In this document: in pieces, positions 1 through 7,221 of the stretch
Position numbering within the stretch: the stretch's first letter is position 1
Layout of the letters: every line of letters begins with the position of its first letter
Source of the DNA: Flavobacteriaceae bacterium UBA3478
GTDB lineage: Bacteria; Bacteroidota; Bacteroidia; Flavobacteriales; Flavobacteriaceae
Length of the DNA: 13,305 bases
Reading direction: 5' to 3'
Assembly: GCA_002381155.1 (NCBI GenBank)
Contig: DFQX01000016.1
Coordinates: 1-13,305, forward strand
Translations under genes and position numbers: made by a program
The notes under the pieces: generated by a model
Seen by the model: the letters and a program-made list of their open reading frames with translations, nothing else
Databases searched by the model: none
What the model was told of the DNA's origin: nothing

Positions 1-1
1 G

Positions 2-75
2 CTCCCCCTCTTGGGCTCGAACCAAGGACCCTCTGATTAACAGTCAGATGCTCTAACCAACTGAGCTAAGGAGGA
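2..75 (-). tRNA. tRNA-Asn (anticodon GTT)
   Basis: Read on the minus strand the segment folds as a complete cloverleaf. A 7-bp acceptor stem (TCCTCCT with AGGGGGA, one U-G pair) is followed by a D arm with AGCTCAGTTGGTTAGAGC. The anticodon arm TCTGA-CTGTTAA-TCAGA has GTT at 41-39. A 5-base variable loop follows, then a T arm CTTGG-TTCGAGC-CCAAG. The discriminator base is G, as in other bacterial tRNA-Asn. Only one base lies beyond the discriminator in this window, so whether CCA is encoded cannot be seen. It decodes AAU/AAC codons. It lies downstream of rseP on the same strand but has its own -7 promoter element at 102-109. Confidence 0.97.
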
Positions 76-80
76 GTGTG

Positions 81-96
81 GCCTAACTGAATAGGC
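81..96 (-). other. Small hairpin in the tRNA-Asn 5' leader
   Basis: GCCTA (81-85) and TAGGC (92-96) are perfectly complementary around a 6-base loop. The hairpin lies 5 bases upstream of the mature tRNA 5' end and just inside the predicted transcript start. It could mark the precursor leader removed by RNase P. The stem is only 5 bp, so chance is possible. Confidence 0.35.
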
Positions 97-101
97 GGGT
101 G

Positions 102-109
102 CAAATATA
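102..109 (-). promoter_or_regulatory. -7 promoter element for tRNA-Asn
   Basis: On the minus strand the bases read TATATTTG, an exact match to the Bacteroidota -7 consensus TAnnTTTG. It ends 26 bases upstream of the tRNA 5' end. The expected -33 position holds only a T-run, not a clear TTTG. It lets the tRNA be transcribed independently of rseP. Confidence 0.65.
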
Positions 110-151
110 CATTTTTAAGTCAAATTCGAAAAAACCTAAAAACTTTTTTTA

Positions 152-1501
152 TTATTTAAATAAAAATCTGAAAAGGTCGTTTCCATTGGCGAATACCACT
201 AAGGTTAAAAGAATAGCAAAACCGATTAGTTGACCGTATTCTAAAACCTTTTCACTTGGTTTTCTTCCTGATATCATCTCGTAGAGTAAGAACATTACAT
301 GTCCGCCGTCTAAGGCAGGTATAGGGAGAATGTTCATGAACGCTAGAATAATTGAAATCAAAGCAGTAGTTGACCAGAAAGCTTGCCAGTTCCATTCGTC
401 AGGAAACATACTACCAATAGCGGCGAAGCCTCCCACGCCTTTGTAGGCTCCTGTAGCAGGATTAATGATTTTTTTGAACTGCTTTACATAAGAGCCTAGT
501 GTTGTCACCCCGCGGCTGATTCCTGCTGGGATAGCTTCGAAAAATCCATATTCTTTGGTTTCAATCGATAGGTATCCGAGTTCATCTAGATCGAGTGCTG
601 ATAATGCACCTGGTTGAACTCCGATCGTAGCACTATCACTTACGGTAATTCTCAAATTGGTTTCAAAAGCTTCGTCTTTTCTTCGAACAGCAATTTCCAC
701 TTCCTGACCGGTATATTGGCTAATCGCTTCTTTGGCTTCATCGTAATAATTGATCGGTGTGGTACCGATTCTTGTGATGATATCCTTGGACTTAAGACCT
801 GAAGTTGCGTTTTGTGAATCCTCAGGGATATCTGCGACAACGAACGGCATGCGATAGGTTAGAAATCGAGCCTTGTCTTCCTCGTCGATTAAAGTAGCAA
901 TGAAATCTACTGGAATAGGCAGGGTGAGAAGCTCTCCATTTCTTTCAATAGTGAATTCGTTACCGTTGATCAGTTCTAAAAAGATGGCAGAGAATCGCTC
1001 AATAGATTCGCCATCTACCGCGATGATTTTGTCACCGGTCTGAATACCTACACTAGAACCTATTTCCTCTTCAACTACCCAAACACCCCCTTGGACAGAA
1101 TCATTTTTAATATACTGATCGCCGTAGGTATAAGATAGGCCAATGTAAATAATGACGGCTAGAATAAAATTCACCGTTACTCCGCCAAGCATGATGATGA
1201 GTCGTTGCCAAGCAGGTTTTGAACGAAACTCCCAGGGTTGAGGGGGTTTAGCAAGCTGTTCTTTGTCCATCGATTCATCGATCATTCCGGCAATTTTTAC
1301 ATATCCACCGAGTGGGAGCCATCCGATTCCATATACGGTATCGCCAATTTTCTTTTTAAAAAGGGAATACTTGATGTCGAAGAATAAATAGAATTTCTCT
1401 ACTCGAGTCTTAAAGATTCGTGCGGGAATAAAGTGTCCTAGTTCATGAAGAACGATTAGAAGAGATAAACTAAGTATGAATTGAATGATCTGAACGCTCA
1501 T
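152..1501 (-). CDS. rseP: RIP metalloprotease RseP (site-2 protease)
   Basis: This is an inner-membrane zinc protease of the M50 site-2 family, which cuts transmembrane segments such as those of anti-sigma factors. With the start at 1501 it is 449 aa. The first membrane helix carries the zinc-binding HELGH (H19, E20, H23). A GxxxN-type segment (MLGGVTVNFILAV, about 104-116) follows. Two periplasmic PDZ-like regions lie at about 140-190 and 225-290. The C-terminal helix pair contains NILPIPALDGGH (about 390-401), in which D398 would be the third zinc ligand. The ATG at 1501 is preferred over a longer frame starting at 1582: the first helix then begins directly at the N-terminus, and an exact -7 element at 1520-1527 lies inside the longer version. 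It is divergent from the SCO gene, and its natural substrate cannot be told from this window. Confidence 0.95.
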   Translation of the reverse strand: MSVQIIQFILSLSLLIVLHELGHFIPARIFKTRVEKFYLFFDIKYSLFKKKIGDTVYGIGWLPLGGYVKIAGMIDESMDKEQLAKPPQPWEFRSKPAWQRLIIMLGGVTVNFILAVIIYIGLSYTYGDQYIKNDSVQGGVWVVEEEIGSSVGIQTGDKIIAVDGESIERFSAIFLELINGNEFTIERNGELLTLPIPVDFIATLIDEEDKARFLTYRMPFVVADIPEDSQNATSGLKSKDIITRIGTTPINYYDEAKEAISQYTGQEVEIAVRRKDEAFETNLRITVSDSATIGVQPGALSALDLDELGYLSIETKEYGFFEAIPAGISRGVTTLGSYVKQFKKIINPATGAYKGVGGFAAIGSMFPDEWNWQAFWSTTALISIILAFMNILPIPALDGGHVMFLLYEMISGRKPSEKVLEYGQLIGFAILLTLVVFANGNDLFRFLFK

Positions 1502-1519
1502 GTTTTGTAAAATAAGACA

Positions 1520-1527
1520 CAAAGTTA
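1520..1527 (-). promoter_or_regulatory. -7 promoter element for rseP
   Basis: The minus strand reads TAACTTTG, an exact TAnnTTTG match ending 18 bases before the ATG at 1501. It decides the start, since the longer frame would be translated from upstream of its own promoter. No convincing -33 TTTG is seen. Confidence 0.65.
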
Positions 1528-1560
1528 CCGATAATGACCGAAAGAATTCGCTCCGCTTAG

Positions 1561-1568
1561 TACCTTTG
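1561..1568 (+). promoter_or_regulatory. -7 promoter element for the SCO gene
   Basis: TACCTTTG is an exact TAnnTTTG match ending only 4 bases before the ATG at 1573. Given the usual distance from this element to the transcript start, the mRNA would begin at or within a base or two of the ATG, so it would be leaderless or nearly so. It faces away from the rseP -7 element, about 34 bases apart. Confidence 0.6.
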
Positions 1569-1572
1569 TAAT

Positions 1573-2250
1573 ATGCGCTCATTCTTCAGCCATTACAAGC
1601 GATTTTTCATCTTCTTTGCTTTGCTCAGTTCGGTGATCATGTATTTGATTTACAATGCGCTTCAGCCGAAAAGGCGTTTGCCGATTTATCAACCGAATAT
1701 GGTTAATGCTGAACTGGTTGATTCGACTTTACAGCACGTAAAAAAGTATCATCGTATTGCTGATTTCAGTTTGCTAAATCAGAATGGCGATACCATTACT
1801 CAAGAGAACTATCGAGATAAGATTTACGTGGCTGATTTTTTCTTTACTACCTGCCCTACCATTTGTCCGATCATGACAGCGAATTTGGTTGAGGTTCAGG
1901 CTGCTCTGGCTGACGATCCCGAAGTTCTATTGCTTTCTCATTCGGTAACTCCAGAAATAGATTCGGTGGCTCAATTAAAGAAATATGCTATTGAAAATGG
2001 GGTGAATGACGCTAAGTGGAATTTAGTCACCGGTGACAAAGAGCAGATTTATGAACTAGCACGTAAATCGTATTTGGCAGTTCAAGAAGATGGTGATGGG
2101 GGCCCGTTTGACATGATTCATACGGAGAACTTTATACTCGTTGATAAACAACGAAGAATTCGAGGATTCTACGACGGGACCAAAGAAGAAGAAATGGATC
2201 GGCTACTTTCAGATATTGAGATTTTGAAAAATAGCGAGGAAGAGAAGTAG
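1573..2250 (+). CDS. SCO1/SenC family copper-binding thioredoxin-fold protein
   Basis: This 225-aa protein is predicted to be anchored by one N-terminal membrane helix (about residues 10-28), with a thioredoxin-like domain outside the inner membrane. The hallmark CxxxC is visible as CPTICP (C94, C98), and the distal histidine is H183 in the motif MIHTENF; together they are the copper ligands of SCO proteins. The family delivers copper to the CuA site of cytochrome c oxidase or acts as a thiol-disulfide reductase. The ATG at 1573 is kept because the next in-frame Met (residue 23) would cut the membrane anchor. feoA lies 53 bases downstream on the same strand but has its own promoter. The SCO gene may still be read into feoAB, since no terminator is seen between them. 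The exact client is unknown. Confidence 0.93.
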   Translation: MRSFFSHYKRFFIFFALLSSVIMYLIYNALQPKRRLPIYQPNMVNAELVDSTLQHVKKYHRIADFSLLNQNGDTITQENYRDKIYVADFFFTTCPTICPIMTANLVEVQAALADDPEVLLLSHSVTPEIDSVAQLKKYAIENGVNDAKWNLVTGDKEQIYELARKSYLAVQEDGDGGPFDMIHTENFILVDKQRRIRGFYDGTKEEEMDRLLSDIEILKNSEEEK

Positions 2251-2266
2251 GTTGGTTAAAAAAAGG

Positions 2267-2274
2267 TAAATTTG
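2267..2274 (+). promoter_or_regulatory. -7 promoter element for the feo operon
   Basis: TAAATTTG is an exact TAnnTTTG match ending 29 bases before the GTG start of feoA. It predicts a short A/T-rich leader of about 20-25 bases without a Shine-Dalgarno sequence. The leader holds a small inverted repeat, TTATT-N3-AATAA at 2286-2298, a weak candidate for an iron-responsive operator. Confidence 0.6.
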
Positions 2275-2303
2275 CTTCTTTAAATTTATTCTAAATAAGA
2301 ACA

Positions 2304-2525
2304 GTGGCTAACCTCCTCGATTTAAAAGTCGGTCAAAAAGCGATCATCGCAGATTGTATTGACGAGAGACTTCCCATAAAATTGATGGAGTTAGGCTGTC
2401 TTCCTGGTAATGAAGTTCAATTGCTTCAAGTAGCTCCTTTGAATGACCCGCTTTATTATTTAGTTGCAGGCAATCGCATTGCTATTCGTAGAGAAACAGC
2501 GGACCTAATTTGTTTAGATCTGTAG
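2304..2525 (+). CDS. feoA: FeoA family ferrous iron transport accessory protein
   Basis: This small cytoplasmic SH3-like protein of 73 aa works with the Fe(II) transporter FeoB. Family features visible are the segment LPIKLMELGCLPGNEV (about 24-39), the central strand region YYLVAGNRIAIRRETADLI (about 51-69), and the usual length of about 75 aa. The start is GTG at 2304; the next in-frame Met (residue 28) lies inside the conserved domain, so it cannot be the start. The feoB ATG follows only 2 bases after its stop, so the two are almost certainly co-transcribed. FeoA is a separate gene here, unlike the FeoA-FeoB fusions found in some Bacteroidota. Confidence 0.94.
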   Translation: MANLLDLKVGQKAIIADCIDERLPIKLMELGCLPGNEVQLLQVAPLNDPLYYLVAGNRIAIRRETADLICLDL

Positions 2526-2527
2526 CA

Positions 2528-4630
2528 ATGAGTAGTCCCTTGAAAGTAGCGCTCATAGGTAACCCAAATACGGGGAAGACATCTATTTTCAATGCACTTA
2601 CAGGGCTTCGTCAAAAGGTGGGTAATTACCCAGGCATTACCGTTGAAAAGAAAACAGGGAGCTGTTCTTTGGGTCCTGGCTTAAGCGCTACCATCTACGA
2701 TCTGCCAGGAACTTATAGTTTGAACACCACATCTTTAGACGAGAGTGTGGCCGTGGAGATTCTTCTAAATCGAAGAGATCCCGACTTTCCTGATGTCGTT
2801 GTGGTGATTGCCGATGTAGAAAATTTAAAGCGTAATCTTCTGCTATTCACTCAAATTAAAGATTTGGGTCTTCGGACGGTATTGGTGGTCAACATGTCTG
2901 ATCGGATGAAGCGCTTGGGCATCGAAATTGACGTTCCTGCCCTTGAATCAGCTCTAGATACACGAATCGCACTACTCAGCTCACGAAATGACACAGGAAT
3001 TGAAGACTTAAAGGCCATTCTATCTGATTATCAGTCGATATCAGATAAGTCGAGCTTGGATATTACTGAAGTTGATAAGGCGTATTTTGAGAATTTAAAA
3101 ACCACTTTCCCAAAGATTGATGCTTACAAGCTATGGCTTGCGATTACTCAAGACGTCAACTTCATGCCTATCGAGAAGAAGGTGGTGCCAGATCGATCTG
3201 CATTTAGTACCAAATCGAAGGCTGAACTCCAAAAAATGCAACACAGAGAAACGGTTCTTCGCTACAAGCATATTAATGGTGCACTCAAAAAGGGCTATCA
3301 AAAAGACCTTTCGAAGGCAGATGGCATACAAGGGGTGTTAGATCGAATTTTTACCCACAAGATTTTTGGTTACCTCATTTTCTTTGTGATTCTATTCACT
3401 ATGTTTCAGGCCATTTTTGATTTCAGTAGTTATCCGATGGATGCTATCGACAATTTCTTCGCATCAGCAAGTGAATGGATCAAGGCCACCTTACCTTCTG
3501 GGGTGCTTACCGACTTATTGGCCGAAGGTATAGTCGCGGGAGTTGGAGGTGTGGTCATCTTTATTCCACAAATCGCCTTTTTATTTCTGTTTATCTCGAT
3601 ACTCGAAGAGAGTGGATACATGTCTCGCGTGGTATTTCTAATGGATCGCATTATGAAGCCTTTTGGTCTCAGCGGTAAGAGTGTAGTACCACTAATGTCG
3701 GGTATGGCCTGTGCGATTCCTGCCGTAATGGCCACCAGAACCATTGAAAATTGGAAAGAGCGACTCATTACTATTATGGTGGTGCCATTTACAACTTGTT
3801 CTGCGAGACTGCCTGTTTATTTGATTATTATCGCCCTAGTGATTCCTGAAGGTCGATTCTTGGGTCTAGGCTATCAGGCACTAGTACTTACAGGATTATA
3901 TCTCTTAGGTTTTTTAGCGGCCATCATTGCTGCTGCGATTCTGAATAGGGGACTAAACATAGAACGTCGCTCGTTTTTTATGATCGAGATGCCAACTTTT
4001 AAACCGCCTCAGCTTAGAAATGTTGCCTTTACCGTCTTCGAAAAGACGAAGAGTTTCGTTTTAGAAGCGGGTAAGATTATCCTTGCTTTATCGGTGGTTA
4101 TTTGGTTCTTAGGTTCGAATGGATACAGTGATTCTTTTAAGAATGCAGAAACAGAAGTGCTTCAACAAATACAGCAGCAAGGGTTAGATCTAAGTGATGA
4201 AGATTTATCCCATAGGATATCAAGTTATAAACTAGAACATAGCTACATCGGTACGCTCGGTAAGATTATCGAGCCTGTGGTAAAACCCTTAGGTTATGAC
4301 TGGAAAATTGGTATCGCTGTAATTACATCATTCGCTGCAAGAGAGGTCTTTGTAGGAACCTTAGCCACGATTTACAGTGTTGGTGAAGAAAGTGAATCAA
4401 CAATTGCCGGTCGAATGGCGCTTGAAACCGACGAGCTGGGCCAACCCATTTTTAATCTCGCATCTGGAGTTTCAATACTGCTTTTTTATGCATTTGCCAT
4501 GCAATGTATGAGTACTATTGCAGTAGTTCGCAAAGAAACCAACTCGTGGAAATGGCCCCTGATTCAACTGGGTTATATGACCCTTTTAGCCTATCTGTCT
4601 GCATTCATCGCTTACCAAACCCTGATCTGA
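2528..4630 (+). CDS. feoB: Ferrous iron transport protein B (FeoB)
   Basis: This inner-membrane Fe(II) transporter has a cytoplasmic GTPase domain and is 700 aa long, within the family range. G motifs are visible in order: G1 GNPNTGKTS (11-19), G2 around T38 in YPGITV, G3 DLPG (58-61), G4 NMSD (122-125) and G5 near SSRNDTG (151-157). A helical linker precedes a membrane domain with several helices from about 280 to 700. That domain includes the conserved SGMACAIPAVMATRTI (about 391-406, C395) and FTTCSARLP (about 421-429, C424) of the Gate/core regions. The ATG at 2528 is preferred to a TTG at 2510, which overlaps feoA and adds nothing conserved. The stop shares one base with the start of the next small gene (TGATG), indicating translational coupling. 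Regulation by iron is expected but not proven by any motif here. Confidence 0.97.
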   Translation: MSSPLKVALIGNPNTGKTSIFNALTGLRQKVGNYPGITVEKKTGSCSLGPGLSATIYDLPGTYSLNTTSLDESVAVEILLNRRDPDFPDVVVVIADVENLKRNLLLFTQIKDLGLRTVLVVNMSDRMKRLGIEIDVPALESALDTRIALLSSRNDTGIEDLKAILSDYQSISDKSSLDITEVDKAYFENLKTTFPKIDAYKLWLAITQDVNFMPIEKKVVPDRSAFSTKSKAELQKMQHRETVLRYKHINGALKKGYQKDLSKADGIQGVLDRIFTHKIFGYLIFFVILFTMFQAIFDFSSYPMDAIDNFFASASEWIKATLPSGVLTDLLAEGIVAGVGGVVIFIPQIAFLFLFISILEESGYMSRVVFLMDRIMKPFGLSGKSVVPLMSGMACAIPAVMATRTIENWKERLITIMVVPFTTCSARLPVYLIIIALVIPEGRFLGLGYQALVLTGLYLLGFLAAIIAAAILNRGLNIERRSFFMIEMPTFKPPQLRNVAFTVFEKTKSFVLEAGKIILALSVVIWFLGSNGYSDSFKNAETEVLQQIQQQGLDLSDEDLSHRISSYKLEHSYIGTLGKIIEPVVKPLGYDWKIGIAVITSFAAREVFVGTLATIYSVGEESESTIAGRMALETDELGQPIFNLASGVSILLFYAFAMQCMSTIAVVRKETNSWKWPLIQLGYMTLLAYLSAFIAYQTLI

Positions 4631-4743
4631 TGGGAGTGCAGGAATTCATCGTAATAGCGGTATTGGCAGTAGCGGTTATTTACCTAGTGCTGCGCTTTAC
4701 TAAAAAAAAGACGGGCTGTGGAGATGATTGTAACTGTCACTAA
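4630..4743 (+). CDS. FeoB-associated Cys-rich membrane protein (37 aa)
   Basis: This tiny protein is easily missed because a longer meaningless frame opens inside feoB. Translated from the ATG at 4630 it has one membrane helix (about residues 5-23), then a basic stretch RFTKKK. A cysteine tail follows: CGDDCNCH, with C30, C34, C36 and H37. This layout matches the family encoded directly after feoB in many bacteria (FeoB-associated Cys-rich membrane protein), and the TGATG overlap with the feoB stop ties the two translationally. It may serve as an accessory subunit or a metal-binding tail near the cytoplasmic side of FeoB; its biochemical role is not known from sequence. Its stop overlaps the stop of the convergent DUF2141 gene by 4 bases. 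Confidence 0.85.
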   Translation: MGVQEFIVIAVLAVAVIYLVLRFTKKKTGCGDDCNCH

Positions 4744-5150
4744 AAACGCTCAATAACCAATTCAACGCTCTTGGTACCGGGTATTTGATAGCTGGCCTTT
4801 TTGAAAGAGGGAGGTCCAAATAAGCCCATTTTAGAAACCGAGAAACCAATAGGTTCTTTGGGAATGCCGAGGCGATTCTTGTCCATTACTCCATTGTTAT
4901 TTTCGTCGATAAACGCTACAAATGCATAGATTCCTTCTTTGACCTGGTTGATCTTAATCGTAGGGTCGTCGCGAAGTTCAGCGAGGTCATAAACGGTTAA
5001 TTCACCCTTTTCTCCTAAGAAGTCGTTTTCATTGTCATAGATTACTAGGTGCAGCTTACCCGTCGCGTTTTCAGGTAGAGTGACGGCTATCTCGAGCTGA
5101 TAATTAGTAATCGCCAATACGGCGGCTAGACAAAGAAGGATGAATTTCAC
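4740..5150 (-). CDS. Secreted DUF2141 domain protein
   Basis: This is a small exported protein of unknown biochemical function, 136 aa from the GTG at 5150. It begins with a typical signal peptide (about 1-18, hydrophobic KFILLCLAAVLAI). A beta-rich DUF2141 domain follows, with family-typical segments GIYAFVAFIDENNNGVMD (about 73-90), LGIPKEPIGF (about 94-103) and FGPPSF (about 111-116). The DxNNNGxxD loop resembles a calcium-binding turn. GTG at 5150 lies 4 bases after the stop of the S9 peptidase and puts the signal peptide at the very N-terminus. An alternative ATG at 5177 would overlap the peptidase by 23 bases and add a non-hydrophobic 9-residue extension, so it is less likely. It is the last gene of a minus-strand unit with the peptidase. 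Confidence 0.82.
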   Translation of the reverse strand: MKFILLCLAAVLAITNYQLEIAVTLPENATGKLHLVIYDNENDFLGEKGELTVYDLAELRDDPTIKINQVKEGIYAFVAFIDENNNGVMDKNRLGIPKEPIGFSVSKMGLFGPPSFKKASYQIPGTKSVELVIERF

Positions 5151-5154
5151 AGGT

Positions 5155-7170
5155 CTACCAATTTCTATACTTATCAAACCAGGCTACTACATGCGCCACT
5201 TTAGTCATTAGATTCGAAGGACGATTAGCTATACCGTGACTAGCCTCGGGTATCTCAACAAGTACGGTTTCTTTTTTGCGAAGTTTCAGTGCGTGGTAAA
5301 GCTGTTTTGCTTCGCTAGGAGGGGTTCTAAGATCATCCATACCTACCATTACTAGAGTAGGTGTTTCGATGTTACCAACGAGCGAAATGGGTGAAAAATT
5401 CCAATAATTCATTGGGTTTTCCCAGACTTGTCCAGGATACCTTGTATTGGCATAGCCATAATAGTTGTCGGCTACTAGTAATTTTGAAATCCAGTTCATG
5501 ACTGGTTTGACAACAGCGGCAGCTTCGAATCGATTGTTTTTACCTATCATCCATGCAGACATGATTCCCCCTGCGCTTCCACCAGTTACAAAGAGCCCGT
5601 CTTCATGAGCGATTCCTTTTTTGATAAGGGTGTCAACTCCGTCCATTACATCATTGTAATCTTCGCCGGGGTAGTTATTAAGTAGGAGATTAGCAAATTC
5701 TTCTCCGTAGCTGGTGCTTCCTCTAGGATTGGGATAAAAGACAATGTATCCCGCCGATGCAAACAGTTGCATTTCGATAGAAAAACGATCTCCGTAATTA
5801 AGAATAGGACCCCCGTGATTTTCAACCATTACCGGATACTTCTTTGTAGCATCATAGTTAGGTGGATACACCACCCATCCTTGAATTTTTCTACCATCTA
5901 TCGATGAGTTGTACCATACCTCTTCAACTTTGCCTAATGTTTTTTGCTCGAATAGGGCTTTGTTCAAATTCGTAAGTCGTTTCGTTTTACCCTTTGAAAC
6001 GATGGCAAGGTCGGCCGGATGGTCTGGTGTAGAGTGAGTAAACGCTAGAGTACCATTGTTTGATACGCTAAACATTCCTGAGCCGTAAGGACGACCAAGA
6101 CTTGTGCCTCCGAGATTCTCCGCTAAGGGAGTGAGTTTTTTGTCCAATGATAGGTGGGCGATTTTTCCATTACCATGATGGTCATAACTGATATACAGTC
6201 CTTGAGATTTTGCATCCCAAGCGATTGTGCTAATATCGATGTCGAGATGGTCGCTGATTATTTCAATATCAGAGTCATCGAGATTCATAATATGTAGCTG
6301 CGTATTTTGAAAGGCTTCTCTTTTATCCGTGTATCCGAGATAGGCAATTTTCTTTCCATCCGGAGAAACGGTGGCGTTACCATCTGGACCATCCCGATGA
6401 GTGACTGCCGTGACCTCACCTCCACTACTTGAAACGGTGTAGATTTCAGAGTTTCTAAAATCGTATTCCCAGTCATCGCTGCGATTTCCAGAGAAAAAGA
6501 GCGCATTTCCTTCAACAGACCAGCTAATGGGTCCTCTGTGATTATAACGACCTTCAGTCAACTGCTGTACGGCTCCTCCTGAGGCACTTACCTTGAAAAT
6601 ATGAGTAAATCCTGGTGGCATATACCCTCTACCATCTGCTTCATGCTTCAATCGATTGGTAATTCTAGGCTTAGCAGCCCATTTAGCCCCTTTGGGAGCG
6701 GCAGGTATTTTTGCTACAATAGGCGGAGCTTCAGGTACAAAGCTGCTAAATGCAATTTCATCACCGTTAGGCGACCAGGATAAATTGCTAGGGCTTTGGT
6801 TAAGCTGAGTGATTCGTGCTAGACTTCGCTGAGCGACCCAGTAAATGTAAATTTCAGAGCCTTTCGAACCACTCGCGGTGAAAGCAATTCGATCTCCATT
6901 CGGTGACCATCTCGGGCTTGATTCAGACTGATCGAAAGGAGTTAATTTATAATGAGCACCGGTCTCAATTTCATAAATCCAGAGGTTTCCTGTAGCACGA
7001 TCTTCAATGAGATCAAATCCCATTTTGCGATAAACAATTTGTTTACCATTGGGAGAAATTTGCACGTCATTTGCGTATTGCAACTGGAAGATATCCATCA
7101 TTTCGAAGGATTCTTGTGCAGAAACGCACAGGCAAAATGCGGTAAATACAAGAAGTAATAATGATCTCAT
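5155..7170 (-). CDS. Secreted S9 family peptidase (prolyl oligopeptidase / dipeptidyl-peptidase-like)
   Basis: This is an exported serine peptidase of 671 aa that should cleave short peptides in the periplasm or outside the cell. A clear signal peptide (1-19, ending VSAQ) comes first. Next is a beta-propeller built from WD40/TolB-like repeats, seen as recurring SPNGxxI(A/V) phrases near residues 39, 89, 133 and 269. The C-terminal alpha/beta-hydrolase (about 420-671) carries the catalytic triad: Ser532 in GGSAGG, Asp613 in GMDDLRTP and His645 in EASHG. An HGGP oxyanion motif lies at 452-455. Length and order fit the S9 family; the precise specificity (dipeptidyl, acylaminoacyl or oligopeptidase) cannot be assigned. 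It starts 51 bases after the ZIP stop, with no strong promoter in the gap, and abuts the DUF2141 gene, suggesting one operon. Confidence 0.93.
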   Translation of the reverse strand: MRSLLLLVFTAFCLCVSAQESFEMMDIFQLQYANDVQISPNGKQIVYRKMGFDLIEDRATGNLWIYEIETGAHYKLTPFDQSESSPRWSPNGDRIAFTASGSKGSEIYIYWVAQRSLARITQLNQSPSNLSWSPNGDEIAFSSFVPEAPPIVAKIPAAPKGAKWAAKPRITNRLKHEADGRGYMPPGFTHIFKVSASGGAVQQLTEGRYNHRGPISWSVEGNALFFSGNRSDDWEYDFRNSEIYTVSSSGGEVTAVTHRDGPDGNATVSPDGKKIAYLGYTDKREAFQNTQLHIMNLDDSDIEIISDHLDIDISTIAWDAKSQGLYISYDHHGNGKIAHLSLDKKLTPLAENLGGTSLGRPYGSGMFSVSNNGTLAFTHSTPDHPADLAIVSKGKTKRLTNLNKALFEQKTLGKVEEVWYNSSIDGRKIQGWVVYPPNYDATKKYPVMVENHGGPILNYGDRFSIEMQLFASAGYIVFYPNPRGSTSYGEEFANLLLNNYPGEDYNDVMDGVDTLIKKGIAHEDGLFVTGGSAGGIMSAWMIGKNNRFEAAAVVKPVMNWISKLLVADNYYGYANTRYPGQVWENPMNYWNFSPISLVGNIETPTLVMVGMDDLRTPPSEAKQLYHALKLRKKETVLVEIPEASHGIANRPSNLMTKVAHVVAWFDKYRNW

Positions 7171-7204
7171 AAGAAGCGTGCTTAAGCCTCATACAAGTTA
7201 TTGA

Positions 7205-7219
7205 ATTTCTAGCAGAAAT
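7205..7219. repeat. Inverted repeat between the ZIP and S9 peptidase genes
   Basis: ATTTCT and AGAAAT form perfect 6-base arms around AGC. The repeat sits 2 bases past the ZIP stop and 34 bases before the peptidase start. It could be a weak hairpin attenuating read-through or a regulator site. There is no T-run directly after it in the direction of transcription, so it is not a standard intrinsic terminator. Confidence 0.35.
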
Positions 7220-7221
7220 AG

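Noticed and set aside
110..151. A/T-rich stretch after rseP as an intrinsic terminator
   Set aside because: There are A and T runs but no G/C-containing stem; only a weak A/T pairing is possible.
1502..1582. 27-residue N-terminal extension of rseP
   Set aside because: It runs through an exact -7 element at 1520-1527 and toward the divergent SCO promoter; the ATG at 1501 places the first membrane helix at the N-terminus.
2510..2527. TTG start for feoB inside feoA
   Set aside because: The ATG at 2528 directly precedes the conserved GTPase start; the extra six residues overlap feoA and are not family-like.
3117..3768. Several 66-112 residue frames on both strands inside feoB
   Set aside because: They lie fully inside a highly conserved gene, have no recognisable domain and no promoter.
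5151..5177. Nine-residue upstream start for the DUF2141 protein
   Set aside because: It overlaps the peptidase gene and puts a polar stretch before the signal peptide; GTG at 5150 fits better, though this is not certain.
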